Assembly (NCBI GenBank): GCA_030146295.1
Contig: JASLCD010000406.1
Span: 1-10,347, forward strand
Origin: Chryseobacterium sp.
GTDB taxonomy: Bacteria; Bacteroidota; Bacteroidia; Flavobacteriales; Weeksellaceae
DNA length: 10,347 nt
Reading direction: 5' to 3'
Positions 1 to 6,986 of the stretch are shown one piece after another. Each line of letters begins with the position of its first letter. Position 1 is the first letter of the stretch. Below the pieces are notes generated by a model. It saw nothing but the letters and a program-made list of their open reading frames with translations. It searched no databases and was not told the DNA's origin. The position numbers and the translations under genes were made by a program.

Positions 1-2
1 AC

Positions 3-10
3 TATTTTTG
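3..10 (+). promoter_or_regulatory. Likely -7 promoter element of the mutL cluster
   Basis: TATTTTTG matches the Bacteroidetes sigma-factor -7 consensus TAnnTTTG exactly. It lies 19 nt before the mutL ATG at 30, which would put transcription start near 16-18 and leave a 5' leader of about 12-14 nt. The matching -33 TTG would lie left of the window and cannot be seen. The box is short and AT-rich sequence makes chance matches common, so confidence is moderate. Confidence 0.45.
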
Positions 11-29
11 TAAGTTGATTTACGTTTTT

Positions 30-1820
30 ATGTCAGATATTATTCAGCTTTTACCGGATCATGTAGCCAACCAAATTGCAGCAGGAGAGGTGGTGCAGCG
101 GCCTGCATCCATCGTGAAAGAACTTTTGGAAAATGCTATAGATGCAGATGCAACGAAAATTGAATTGATCATCAGAGATGCCGGGAAAAACCTTATTCAG
201 GTAGTAGACGACGGAAAAGGGATGTCTGAAACAGATGCCCGCATGGCGTTTGAAAGACATGCTACCTCCAAAATCAAAGGAACTGAAGATATCTTTAAGA
301 TTGCCACAAAAGGCTTCCGTGGTGAAGCACTGGCTTCTATTGCAGCGGTTTCCCAGGTGGAGCTCAGAACGAAACAACAAGCAACTTCTATCGGTACCAA
401 TATTTATATCGAAGGCGGAGTTTTTCAGTTTCAGGACCCGGTTCAGACAGCAGACGGATCAAACTTTTTAGTGAAAAATCTTTTCTATAACGTTCCTGCA
501 AGAAGGAAGTTTCTGAAAAATAATAATATTGAATTCAGACATGTCATTGATGAGTTTCAACGAGTTGCATTAGCTCATGAAAATCTGGAGTTTTCCCTGT
601 TTCATGATGATGAAGCTGTTTTCAGACTGAGAAAAGGAAGTCAGATGCAGCGTATTGTAGATGTTTTCGGAAGAAAGCTTCAGCCGCTTTTGATTCCCAT
701 TAAAGAAGATATTATCTGGTGTAAACTTCACGGGTTTGTTGCCAAGCCTGAAGGAGCCAAGAAAGCAAGAGGAGAGCAGTTTCTTTTTGTGAACGGAAGA
801 TATTTCAGAAGCCCATACTTCAATAAAGCTGTACAGGAAGCTTTTGAAGGATTGCTTCAGCCGGGATATGTACCTTCGTTTTTCCTTTTTCTGGAACTTG
901 ATCCGGAGAAAATAGACGTCAATATCCACCCGCAGAAAACGGAAGTGAAGTTTGAAGATGAGCATCTTATTTTTGCTTTGCTCCGATCAACCATTAAACG
1001 ATCTTTGGGAATTTATAATGTATCTCCAAGCCTTGATTTCGACAGAGATCCTGAATTGGATGAAATGATGAATAAGCCCATTCCCAGTAAAGGGAACGGT
1101 GGAGGAAGCGGTTTTGTAAAAATGCCTGAAATTATAGTAGATAAAGATTATAACCCGTTCCTGGAAGAGAAAATTGTAGTGCATCCGGAAGAAATTCAGA
1201 ACCTTACGGAAATGTACCATCAGAATATTACCGCTGAACCTTCAAAGATCAATTTATTTGAAGATGAAGATTTTGATGAAGACCTTATGAGACTTCCGAA
1301 CGGCTACTGGCTTTTCAATAAAGGAGATGTGACCTTGATGCTGGATCTTGGAAGGATGCACAGGTTACTGGTTTCTGAAGGCAATAAATCTACCAGAAAA
1401 TCAAATACAAACAGCCATGCCCTTCTTTTCTCTTTGGAGTACCATATGAATGAGATCGAGAAAACAAAATACAATTCGATCAAAAAATATCTTCCCGAAT
1501 TAGGGTTTGACATGAAAATTGCTCATGAAAGTGTGTTGAGGATAGATTCACTTCCTGAAGGATTGAAAGAAACACAGGCGATGAAATTTCTGGAAAACCT
1601 TTTTGAAATTTTGGAATATAAAACAGAAGAAGAATTTTTGCATTATTACCATAATCAATGGAACAAAATGCAGTCGAAGTCAAGATTTGACTTTATTTAT
1701 AAAAAAGATGCGGAACAGCTTATCAAAGACTTTACAGTATTAGGCTTCCCGGAATTTTTGCCGGATGGGAAAAGATGCTATTACGAGGTTCCGTTTAATG
1801 ATTTTAAAAACAAATTTTAA
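30..1820 (+). CDS. mutL: DNA mismatch repair protein MutL
   Basis: This is MutL, the dimeric ATPase that couples mismatch recognition by MutS to strand removal. The 596 residues are close to the usual bacterial length of about 600-630. The N-terminal GHKL ATPase is intact: ELLENAIDADA near residues 31-41 carries catalytic Glu31 and Mg-binding Asn35, DDGKGM lies at 60-65, RHATSKI at 76-82 and GFRGEAL at 95-101. A variable linker follows from about residue 340, and the C-terminal dimerisation domain covers about 425-596. The position of the MutL endonuclease motif DQHAxxExxxxE reads DLGRMHRLLVSE (439-450), so the metal-binding His and first Glu are absent. No CPHGRP-like motif is visible near the C-terminus. 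The ATG at 30 is preferred over an in-frame TTG at 15 because conserved MutL sequence begins immediately after it and the promoter box ends at position 10. It is first in the plus-strand cluster, 5 nt before the rhomboid gene. Confidence 0.97.
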   Translation: MSDIIQLLPDHVANQIAAGEVVQRPASIVKELLENAIDADATKIELIIRDAGKNLIQVVDDGKGMSETDARMAFERHATSKIKGTEDIFKIATKGFRGEALASIAAVSQVELRTKQQATSIGTNIYIEGGVFQFQDPVQTADGSNFLVKNLFYNVPARRKFLKNNNIEFRHVIDEFQRVALAHENLEFSLFHDDEAVFRLRKGSQMQRIVDVFGRKLQPLLIPIKEDIIWCKLHGFVAKPEGAKKARGEQFLFVNGRYFRSPYFNKAVQEAFEGLLQPGYVPSFFLFLELDPEKIDVNIHPQKTEVKFEDEHLIFALLRSTIKRSLGIYNVSPSLDFDRDPELDEMMNKPIPSKGNGGGSGFVKMPEIIVDKDYNPFLEEKIVVHPEEIQNLTEMYHQNITAEPSKINLFEDEDFDEDLMRLPNGYWLFNKGDVTLMLDLGRMHRLLVSEGNKSTRKSNTNSHALLFSLEYHMNEIEKTKYNSIKKYLPELGFDMKIAHESVLRIDSLPEGLKETQAMKFLENLFEILEYKTEEEFLHYYHNQWNKMQSKSRFDFIYKKDAEQLIKDFTVLGFPEFLPDGKRCYYEVPFNDFKNKF

Positions 1821-1825
1821 AAAAT

Positions 1826-2554
1826 ATGTTTAACAATATACCACCCATTACAAGGAATATTATCATTATTAATGTTATAGTATTTATTGTAACTTACTTC
1901 ATGGGAAATCAGATGATTGGTTATCTCGCGGGCTTTTATCCGTTTTCACCTTTTTTCCATTCATGGCAGGTTATTACCCATATGTTCATGCATGGAAGCA
2001 TTATGCATATTTTATTTAATATGATGACGCTCTTCAGCTTTGGGCCAATTCTGGAGCAGACATTAGGAGATAGAAAGTATTTGATTTTATATTTTGCAAG
2101 TGGTCTGGGTGCATTTTTCCTTTTTAATTTATGGAACTTTGTGGAAGTTCAGCAGCTTTCCCGTGAGCTGGAGCAGTTAGGATTTAATGTAAATGCATAT
2201 TTGTCCGGTGCAAGTGTTGAGTTTGCAGGGAATACAGATTCCATTCTTAAACAAAAGGAGCTGCTGGAAAGTTTCAAAGGCATTGTAGCCACGCCAATGG
2301 TTGGTGCTTCCGGAGCAATTTTCGGTGTTGTAGCAGCATTTGCAACCCTATATCCGGATGCCAAAATCGGTATCATGTTTATTCCTGTTCCCATCAAAGT
2401 AAAATACCTGCTGCCTATTATTGTTGTTGTTTCTGTATACCTCGGAGTATCCGGAAATGGGGGAGGTATTGCCCACCTGGCCCACGTAGGAGGAGCTTTG
2501 GTAGGCTGGTTGTTGGCACTCAACTGGAAAAAACATTTGTACCGTTTCAACTAA
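1826..2554 (+). CDS. Rhomboid-family intramembrane serine protease
   Basis: This 242-residue protein is a six-helix rhomboid, a family that cleaves transmembrane substrates within the membrane using a Ser-His dyad. The Ser motif GASGAIFG is at 160-167 with nucleophile Ser162. The His motif AHVGG is at 219-223 with His220. The second helix carries HGSIMHILFNMM, giving His61 and Asn65 at the positions of GlpG His150 and Asn154, which form the oxyanion site. Predicted helices are roughly 9-27, 48-73, 85-105, 158-176, 180-208 and 212-234. A hydrophilic stretch of about 50 residues (106-157) lies between helices 3 and 4, a loop that is short in E. coli GlpG. The catalytic residues are complete, so it should be active, but the substrate is unknown. 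It begins 5 nt after mutL and ends 9 nt before the first EEP gene, so the genes are very likely co-transcribed. Confidence 0.93.
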   Translation: MFNNIPPITRNIIIINVIVFIVTYFMGNQMIGYLAGFYPFSPFFHSWQVITHMFMHGSIMHILFNMMTLFSFGPILEQTLGDRKYLILYFASGLGAFFLFNLWNFVEVQQLSRELEQLGFNVNAYLSGASVEFAGNTDSILKQKELLESFKGIVATPMVGASGAIFGVVAAFATLYPDAKIGIMFIPVPIKVKYLLPIIVVVSVYLGVSGNGGGIAHLAHVGGALVGWLLALNWKKHLYRFN

Positions 2555-2563
2555 AATAACATT

Positions 2564-3556
2564 GTGAAGGTTTTCCGGCTCATATTATTCGTTCTGCATC
2601 TTGGAATTCTTTTTTTGCTGCTGGGTACATTATTGAATGCCTATGTTCCGCCGAGGGTTTTTCCTTGGTTTAACCTGCTTTCTTTAGGTTTTCCGGTGCT
2701 TATTATCCTGTATGTCATTCTAACAGTATTCTGGATATTCAGTTGGAAAAAGAGAGCTTTCTTATTCCTGTTTTTGGGGTTGGCTTTTATCAATCCTGTA
2801 AAGCGATGGGTGAATTATTCCACTCCTAAAAATGGAGATTCAGAAATAAAAATAGTTTCTTTCAATACCAGAGTGGGCAGAAAAGGGAATCCTGAAATTG
2901 CACCTTATCTGAAATCTCAGAATGCAGATGTCATGCTTCTACAGGAAGATTCAGGTAAAGAATATGAATTTGAAGGGTATCAGAAAGCAAATCCTGAGGT
3001 GGGTGTTACAATCTTAACCAAGCATAAGATCATTGGTTATAAAATAATAGATACACAGGATGAAAGCATAAGAATTCCGGGGTTACAGGCCGATATTGAA
3101 ATCAAAGGAAAGATTTACCGATTTATTGATGTTTATCTCCATCCGTTCCATTTTGACAAAGATATGGTGAGGCTTAACAAAAATGCTGATGACAATGAAG
3201 AAAAGGTAAAAAATGTTGTGAAAAGGCTTATTCCAACATTTAAAAAACATCAGGAACAGGTAGCACTCATTCGGAAAGCCATTGATAATTCACCCTATCC
3301 TGTTATTCTGACAGGAGATTTCAATTCTGTGCCAAATTCTTATGAATATTATCACTTATCTGAGGGGCTTGAGGATGCATTTATAACGGCCGGAAAAGGG
3401 AGTGCAACCAGCTTTCACGACTATAAATTTCCCATCAGGATCGACTATGTTTTTTCTTCAAAATCATTGCGTGCCGTGTCTTATGAGGTTGACCGTTCCG
3501 TCAGTATATCAGATCATTATCCCGTTATTGTGAAGTTGTCACTGGGGAATAAATAA
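2564..3556 (+). CDS. Membrane-anchored endonuclease/exonuclease/phosphatase (EEP) family protein, copy 1
   Basis: This 330-residue protein has three hydrophobic segments (about 4-24, 36-60 and 64-77) followed by an EEP (DNase I-like) domain from about residue 95. The metal and catalytic motifs are present: FN at 100-101 (Asn101), LQE ending at Glu128, GDFN at 251-254 (Asp252 and Asn254), RIDY with Asp294, and SDHYP with Asp317-His318. At the position where DNase I-like proteins usually carry His in an HL motif, this copy has Tyr191 (VYLHP), as APE1 does at Tyr171. EEP enzymes cleave phosphodiesters in nucleic acids, phosphoinositides or sphingolipids, and the substrate here cannot be read from sequence. 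The start is GTG at 2564. No in-frame ATG or TTG lies between it and the rhomboid stop, and the equivalent second copy aligns from this point. A paralogue follows directly. Confidence 0.88.
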   Translation: MKVFRLILFVLHLGILFLLLGTLLNAYVPPRVFPWFNLLSLGFPVLIILYVILTVFWIFSWKKRAFLFLFLGLAFINPVKRWVNYSTPKNGDSEIKIVSFNTRVGRKGNPEIAPYLKSQNADVMLLQEDSGKEYEFEGYQKANPEVGVTILTKHKIIGYKIIDTQDESIRIPGLQADIEIKGKIYRFIDVYLHPFHFDKDMVRLNKNADDNEEKVKNVVKRLIPTFKKHQEQVALIRKAIDNSPYPVILTGDFNSVPNSYEYYHLSEGLEDAFITAGKGSATSFHDYKFPIRIDYVFSSKSLRAVSYEVDRSVSISDHYPVIVKLSLGNK

Positions 3557-3582
3557 TCATAAAAAGAGTTAAAGTTTTTGTG

Positions 3583-3619
3583 CTTGGTAGGGTTTTTGCT
3601 AAAGAAAATACGTACCAAG
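3583..3619. repeat. Short inverted repeat between the two EEP genes
   Basis: CTTGGTA at 3583-3589 is the exact reverse complement of TACCAAG at 3613-3619, with 23 nt between the arms. It lies in the 72-nt spacer before the second EEP gene, the longest gap in the plus-strand cluster. It could be an operator or an RNA hairpin, but a 7-nt match in this length is weak evidence. No U-run follows and no clear TAnnTTTG box is present in the spacer. Confidence 0.25.
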
Positions 3620-3628
3620 ACCGTTTTT

Positions 3629-4600
3629 ATGAAGTCGAACCAGATATTACTATTCATACATATCGTTGTTTCCGTATTGCTTTTGTGCACACTGGGGAAT
3701 GCGTGGATTCCACCTAATCTTTTAGGCAATCTTAATCTTCTCTCTCTTGGTTTTCCTTATCTCATAATAACCTACCTTATCCTTACTTTGATATGGATTT
3801 TTAAAAAACAAAAAATAGCCATCGCTTTTGTATTAGGTACTCTTATTTTCTATAATCCAATCAGACGATGGGTCAATTTTTCTCCTAAAACAGAAAATGT
3901 AAAGACAATACGGGATATTAAAGTATTGACATTTAACGTAAAATATGGTGAATACGGTTGGGATAAAGTAAAAAATTATATCAAAGAACAAGATGCAGAT
4001 ATTATTCTTGTGCAGGAAAAAGACACCAACCGCGCTATAAAGCGTGATCTCATAAAATACCCTTCCGTCATTCTGAAAACAAAACATAAAATTGTAAGAC
4101 AGGCAGAATTGATTGATGAGAAAGCAAGGGGAAATTCATTCTATGCCGATATTGATATCAATGGAAAGATAATCAGAATCGTAAATGTTTATCTTGAACC
4201 TTTCAGGCTTCATAAATCCATGTTTACAAAGCTGGACGGCTTAGGTTTTGGGAATGTTTCGAAATTACTTTCTCATATGACACCTACATTTCAGGCCCAT
4301 GAAGATCAGGTAAAAAGAATCAGAAAAATGGTAGATTTATCTCCCTATCCGGTTATTTTAGCCGGAGATTTTAATTCTGTTCCCAATTCTTATGAATATT
4401 ATACTTTGGGAAAAGACCTTCAGGATGCCTTTTTAGTGGCAGGAAAAGGGAGTGCAAGCAGTTTTCATGATTATAAAGTGCCTTTGAGAATTGATTATAT
4501 TTTCAGTTCAAAATCTATTATTCCTTTAAGTTATAAGGTAGATCAGTCTGTGAAATTATCGGATCATTATCCTGTAATTGCAGAATTTCTGCTAAATTAG
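3629..4600 (+). CDS. Membrane-anchored endonuclease/exonuclease/phosphatase (EEP) family protein, copy 2
   Basis: This tandem paralogue of the preceding gene has 323 residues and the same layout: three hydrophobic segments within about 1-75, then an EEP domain. The motifs are Asn103 (FN), Glu130 (VQE), Asp247 and Asn249 (GDFN), Asp289 (RIDY) and Asp312-His313 (SDHYP). Tyr188 in VYLEP again replaces the usual His. The ATG at 3629 is chosen over an upstream in-frame TTG at 3578. From the ATG the N-terminus (MKSNQILLFIHI) aligns with that of copy 1, whereas the extra 17 residues have no counterpart. The last 87 alignable residues are about 71% identical to copy 1 (62 of 87 counted by eye), while the first part of the domain around the FN and QE motifs is nearer 40%. 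A small lipoprotein gene starts 4 nt downstream. The substrate is unknown. Confidence 0.88.
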   Translation: MKSNQILLFIHIVVSVLLLCTLGNAWIPPNLLGNLNLLSLGFPYLIITYLILTLIWIFKKQKIAIAFVLGTLIFYNPIRRWVNFSPKTENVKTIRDIKVLTFNVKYGEYGWDKVKNYIKEQDADIILVQEKDTNRAIKRDLIKYPSVILKTKHKIVRQAELIDEKARGNSFYADIDINGKIIRIVNVYLEPFRLHKSMFTKLDGLGFGNVSKLLSHMTPTFQAHEDQVKRIRKMVDLSPYPVILAGDFNSVPNSYEYYTLGKDLQDAFLVAGKGSASSFHDYKVPLRIDYIFSSKSIIPLSYKVDQSVKLSDHYPVIAEFLLN

Positions 4601-4604
4601 TTCC

Positions 4605-4967
4605 ATGAAAAATTTACTGTCTGCAGTTTTTGTTTTTACCATCCTCTTCACAGCGTGTTCCAAGAAAGAATCTCCGGGATTTGCTGCTGAACAGGAAGTT
4701 AAGATGAATTATGATACTATAGCTATTGATTCCTTTTCAACAGGGGCTGTTTCGGTGGATATTGCCCGTAAGATAAGAATGTCTTCTCCACAGTATCTGG
4801 ACTCTGTAAAACAGGCTAAAAAGGCGCTGGACGAAGAAAATAAGATTAAAGCGGAGCTGGAAAAAGAAAATAAGGCAAAGCAGGACGAAGAGAAGAAAAA
4901 AGCAGAATCGGAAAAGAAACAGAAAGCTTCCGGAGCAGCTCCGGCTCAAGAGGCTAAAACAGAATAA
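4605..4967 (+). CDS. Small lipoprotein with charged coiled-coil tail
   Basis: I do not recognise the family of this 120-residue protein. It starts with a short positive segment and a hydrophobic stretch (residues 4-17) ending in a lipobox-like LFTAC, so signal peptidase II should cleave before Cys18 and leave a lipid-anchored protein. Residues about 35-67 form a mixed segment with no visible motif. Residues about 68-108 are rich in Lys and Glu in a helical, coiled-coil-like pattern, followed by a Gly/Ala/Pro-rich end. The ATG lies 4 nt after the second EEP stop, which argues for translation from the same message. Another small lipoprotein follows. A structural or envelope-associated role is plausible, but nothing in the sequence specifies it. 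Confidence 0.8.
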   Translation: MKNLLSAVFVFTILFTACSKKESPGFAAEQEVKMNYDTIAIDSFSTGAVSVDIARKIRMSSPQYLDSVKQAKKALDEENKIKAELEKENKAKQDEEKKKAESEKKQKASGAAPAQEAKTE

Positions 4968-4990
4968 ATCCAATCATTAAAATATAATAT

Positions 4991-5401
4991 ATGAAAAAGC
5001 AAATCCTGGCAGCCATCGTGATCTCGGTATTCACTGTTGCCTGTACAAAATCGACCACAAAGACAGAGCAGGTAGAAAACTCTGACGGATCAGTTACCAC
5101 TACGACAACTACAGTTTCAGAAACTCCGAATGTTGTTGATACTGCAAAAATCAACAAAACAAAAGAGGATGTTAAAACAAAGGTAGATGAAGCGGGGAAT
5201 AAAATAGATAATGCCGCTCAAAAAGCTAAAGATAAAATTGATGCCACTGCTGATAAAACAAAGCAGGATCTTAATAAAGCAGGTCAGGACATCAAAAATG
5301 AAGCGAATAAAGTAGGAAAAGATGCCAAAGAAGCCGCCAAAAAAGGAGCATCAAAAGTAGAGGAAGCTGCCAAAAAAGTAAAAGAAGACTTAAGCAAATA
5401 A
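4991..5401 (+). CDS. LEA-like repeat lipoprotein
   Basis: This 136-residue protein has a lipoprotein signal peptide with lipobox FTVAC, putting the lipidated residue at Cys18. A polar Thr-rich linker follows, with six consecutive Thr at 36-41. From Ala52 to the end it is built of seven full 11-residue repeats plus a partial one, starting at 52, 63, 74, 85, 96, 107, 118 and 129. Each is rich in Lys, Ala, Asp and Glu, for example NAAQKAKDKID and KVGKDAKEAAK. This pattern resembles group 3 LEA proteins and other amphipathic-helix proteins, which can be disordered in solution and fold on membranes or on drying. Stress protection at the envelope is an inference, not shown. It is the last gene of the cluster, 23 nt after the previous lipoprotein, and a terminator begins 6 nt after its stop codon. 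Confidence 0.82.
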   Translation: MKKQILAAIVISVFTVACTKSTTKTEQVENSDGSVTTTTTTVSETPNVVDTAKINKTKEDVKTKVDEAGNKIDNAAQKAKDKIDATADKTKQDLNKAGQDIKNEANKVGKDAKEAAKKGASKVEEAAKKVKEDLSK

Positions 5402-5406
5402 ATTAG

Positions 5407-5439
5407 AAAGCCGCAATTCAACTGAATTGCGGCTTTTTT
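5407..5439 (+). terminator. Intrinsic terminator of the mutL-lipoprotein cluster
   Basis: A perfect 14-bp stem has arms AAAGCCGCAATTCA (5407-5420) and TGAATTGCGGCTTT (5423-5436). The innermost pair would open to give a 4-nt loop. The plus strand continues into six T (5434-5439). It starts 6 nt after the last lipoprotein stop codon and separates the cluster from the converging GH3 gene. In the minus direction the T-run is only TTTC, so termination of the GH3 message here would be weaker. Confidence 0.92.
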
Positions 5440-5466
5440 ATGTATTTCCTGAGAAGAATATATTGG

Positions 5467-6981
5467 TTATTTATTCATTTCCAGCAAAGGATCAATATAT
5501 TCTCTGTCATTGCTCAATCTTGGTACTTTATTTTGCCCGCCAAGTTTTCCTTTAGCTTCCAGCCAGTGATAAAAAAGGTTGTCTTTAGCGATGTGTATAA
5601 TAGGTCTTTTAAGAGTTATATTGTTGTATCTCTTCGCTTCATAGTCCGAGTTGATCGTCTTTAAATGCTTGTCAAAAGCATCAATAAAGCGGTCAAGGTT
5701 ATCCGGATGCTGACTGAATTCAAAAATCCATTCATGGGCACCTCCTTCGTTTCCTTTCATAAAGACTGGGGCTCCTGTGAAATCTGTGATTTGTGCTCCC
5801 GTAGCTTCACATGCTTTTGAAAGGGCGGATTCCACATTGGTAATCATGAGTTCCTCTCCAAAAGCATTGATATAATGTTTGGTTCTTCCTGTTATTTTGA
5901 TTCTGAAAGGGTTTGTTGATGTAAAGACAACGGTGTCACCAATCAGGTATCTCCATAGACCGCCGTTGGTTGTAATAACCATTGCATAATTTTTTCCCAC
6001 TTCCACATCTTCCAGGCTTACCACCTTTGGATTCGAAAAATGGAACTGATCCATTGGAATAAATTCGTAAAATATGCCATAATCCAGCATCAACAGCATC
6101 TCATCACTGTCTGATCTGTCCTGTATCCCGAAGAAGCCTTCAGAAGCATTGTATATTTCGTAGTAATTGATGTTTTTTCCGATGATCTGCCGGAATTGTT
6201 CCCTGTAGGGCTTAAAGCTTATTCCGCCGTGAAAAAACACCTCCAGATTCGGCCATAGCTCTGAAATACTTCCGATATTGGTTTCCTTTAATACCTTTTG
6301 CAGAAGAACCATCATCCAGCTTGGTACCCCAAGGATACTTCCCACATCTTCATTTTTTACTTCAGAAGTAATGGCTTTCAGCTTGCTTTCCCATTCTCCC
6401 ATCAAGGAGACTTTCTTGCTTGGAGTTGTGGTGATTTCTACCCAGAACGGAAGATTATCAATTAAAATAGCGGATAAATCGCCGAATTTTGTGTTAAAAT
6501 CAGCATACAGCTCAGAACTTCCGCCTAAACGTAAATTTTTATAATTAAAAAGCTGATTTTCCGGATGGTTGTTGGCATAGATAGAAACCATGTCCTTTCC
6601 TGCCTTCATGTGGCAGTATTCAAGGCTTTCGGCAGAAATGGGGATAAATTTGCTTCTGGCATTGGTTGTTCCCGATGATTTGGCAAAATGTTTAATGAGC
6701 CCCGGCCAGCTTACATCCTTATGTCCCTGTCTTGCTTTTTCAATATAGGGCTCCATTTCTTCATAGGTAACGATCGGAACCTTGTTTTTAAAATCCTGAT
6801 AGCTGGAGATAGAATTGAATCCGTATAGTTTACCATATTCAGTATCTTCTGCATGAAACAGCTGAGAAAAGAGTATACCTTTCTGTGTTTCAATAGGATG
6901 GTCCATGAAATTCTGTATCTGGTCTATCCTTTGACGGATGAACCAGTTTACTACGGTATTGAAAAGTGCTTTGGTTGCCAT
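5467..6981 (-). CDS. GH3-family acyl-adenylating enzyme
   Basis: This 504-residue protein belongs to the GH3 branch of the adenylate-forming (ANL) superfamily, known from plant enzymes that adenylate a carboxylic acid and conjugate it to an amino acid. The nucleotide-binding motif SSGTTNARSKFIPIS is at 102-116, the second motif YNASEG at 277-282, and the third, YLIGDTVVF, at 345-353 with Asp349. A C-terminal cap domain runs from about 385. The adenylation residues look complete. The acyl substrate and amine acceptor cannot be assigned, and no biosynthetic genes lie alongside. The ATG at 6981 fits the family's N-terminus; the next in-frame Met is residue 26. It converges on the plus-strand cluster and is separated from the upstream bacilliredoxin gene by that gene's terminator, so it is probably transcribed alone. 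Confidence 0.92.
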   Translation of the reverse strand: MATKALFNTVVNWFIRQRIDQIQNFMDHPIETQKGILFSQLFHAEDTEYGKLYGFNSISSYQDFKNKVPIVTYEEMEPYIEKARQGHKDVSWPGLIKHFAKSSGTTNARSKFIPISAESLEYCHMKAGKDMVSIYANNHPENQLFNYKNLRLGGSSELYADFNTKFGDLSAILIDNLPFWVEITTTPSKKVSLMGEWESKLKAITSEVKNEDVGSILGVPSWMMVLLQKVLKETNIGSISELWPNLEVFFHGGISFKPYREQFRQIIGKNINYYEIYNASEGFFGIQDRSDSDEMLLMLDYGIFYEFIPMDQFHFSNPKVVSLEDVEVGKNYAMVITTNGGLWRYLIGDTVVFTSTNPFRIKITGRTKHYINAFGEELMITNVESALSKACEATGAQITDFTGAPVFMKGNEGGAHEWIFEFSQHPDNLDRFIDAFDKHLKTINSDYEAKRYNNITLKRPIIHIAKDNLFYHWLEAKGKLGGQNKVPRLSNDREYIDPLLEMNK

Positions 6982-6986
6982 TCCAA

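Noticed and set aside
15..29. TTG at 15 as the mutL start, adding five residues
   Set aside because: The ATG at 30 is immediately followed by conserved MutL sequence, and the predicted transcription start (near 16-18) falls inside the extension.
570..965. Open frame on the minus strand opposite mutL
   Set aside because: The translation is low-complexity Phe/Lys/Ser-rich with no motif, as expected of a shadow frame of a real gene.
439..1820. Frameshift or decay as the cause of the altered MutL C-terminus
   Set aside because: The frame is open to a normal length, and the C-terminal domain keeps a plausible dimerisation-domain pattern to the end, so the motif change is not due to a break.
3578..3628. 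TTG at 3578 as the start of the second EEP gene, adding 17 residues
   Set aside because: The extension has no match in the paralogue, whose N-terminus aligns from the ATG at 3629.
4930..4944. Perfect palindrome CCGGAGCAGCTCCGG at the end of the first lipoprotein gene
   Set aside because: Its centre is a single base, no T-run follows, and it encodes the Ser-Gly-Ala-Ala-Pro tail. A short hairpin is possible, but there is no sign of a terminator.
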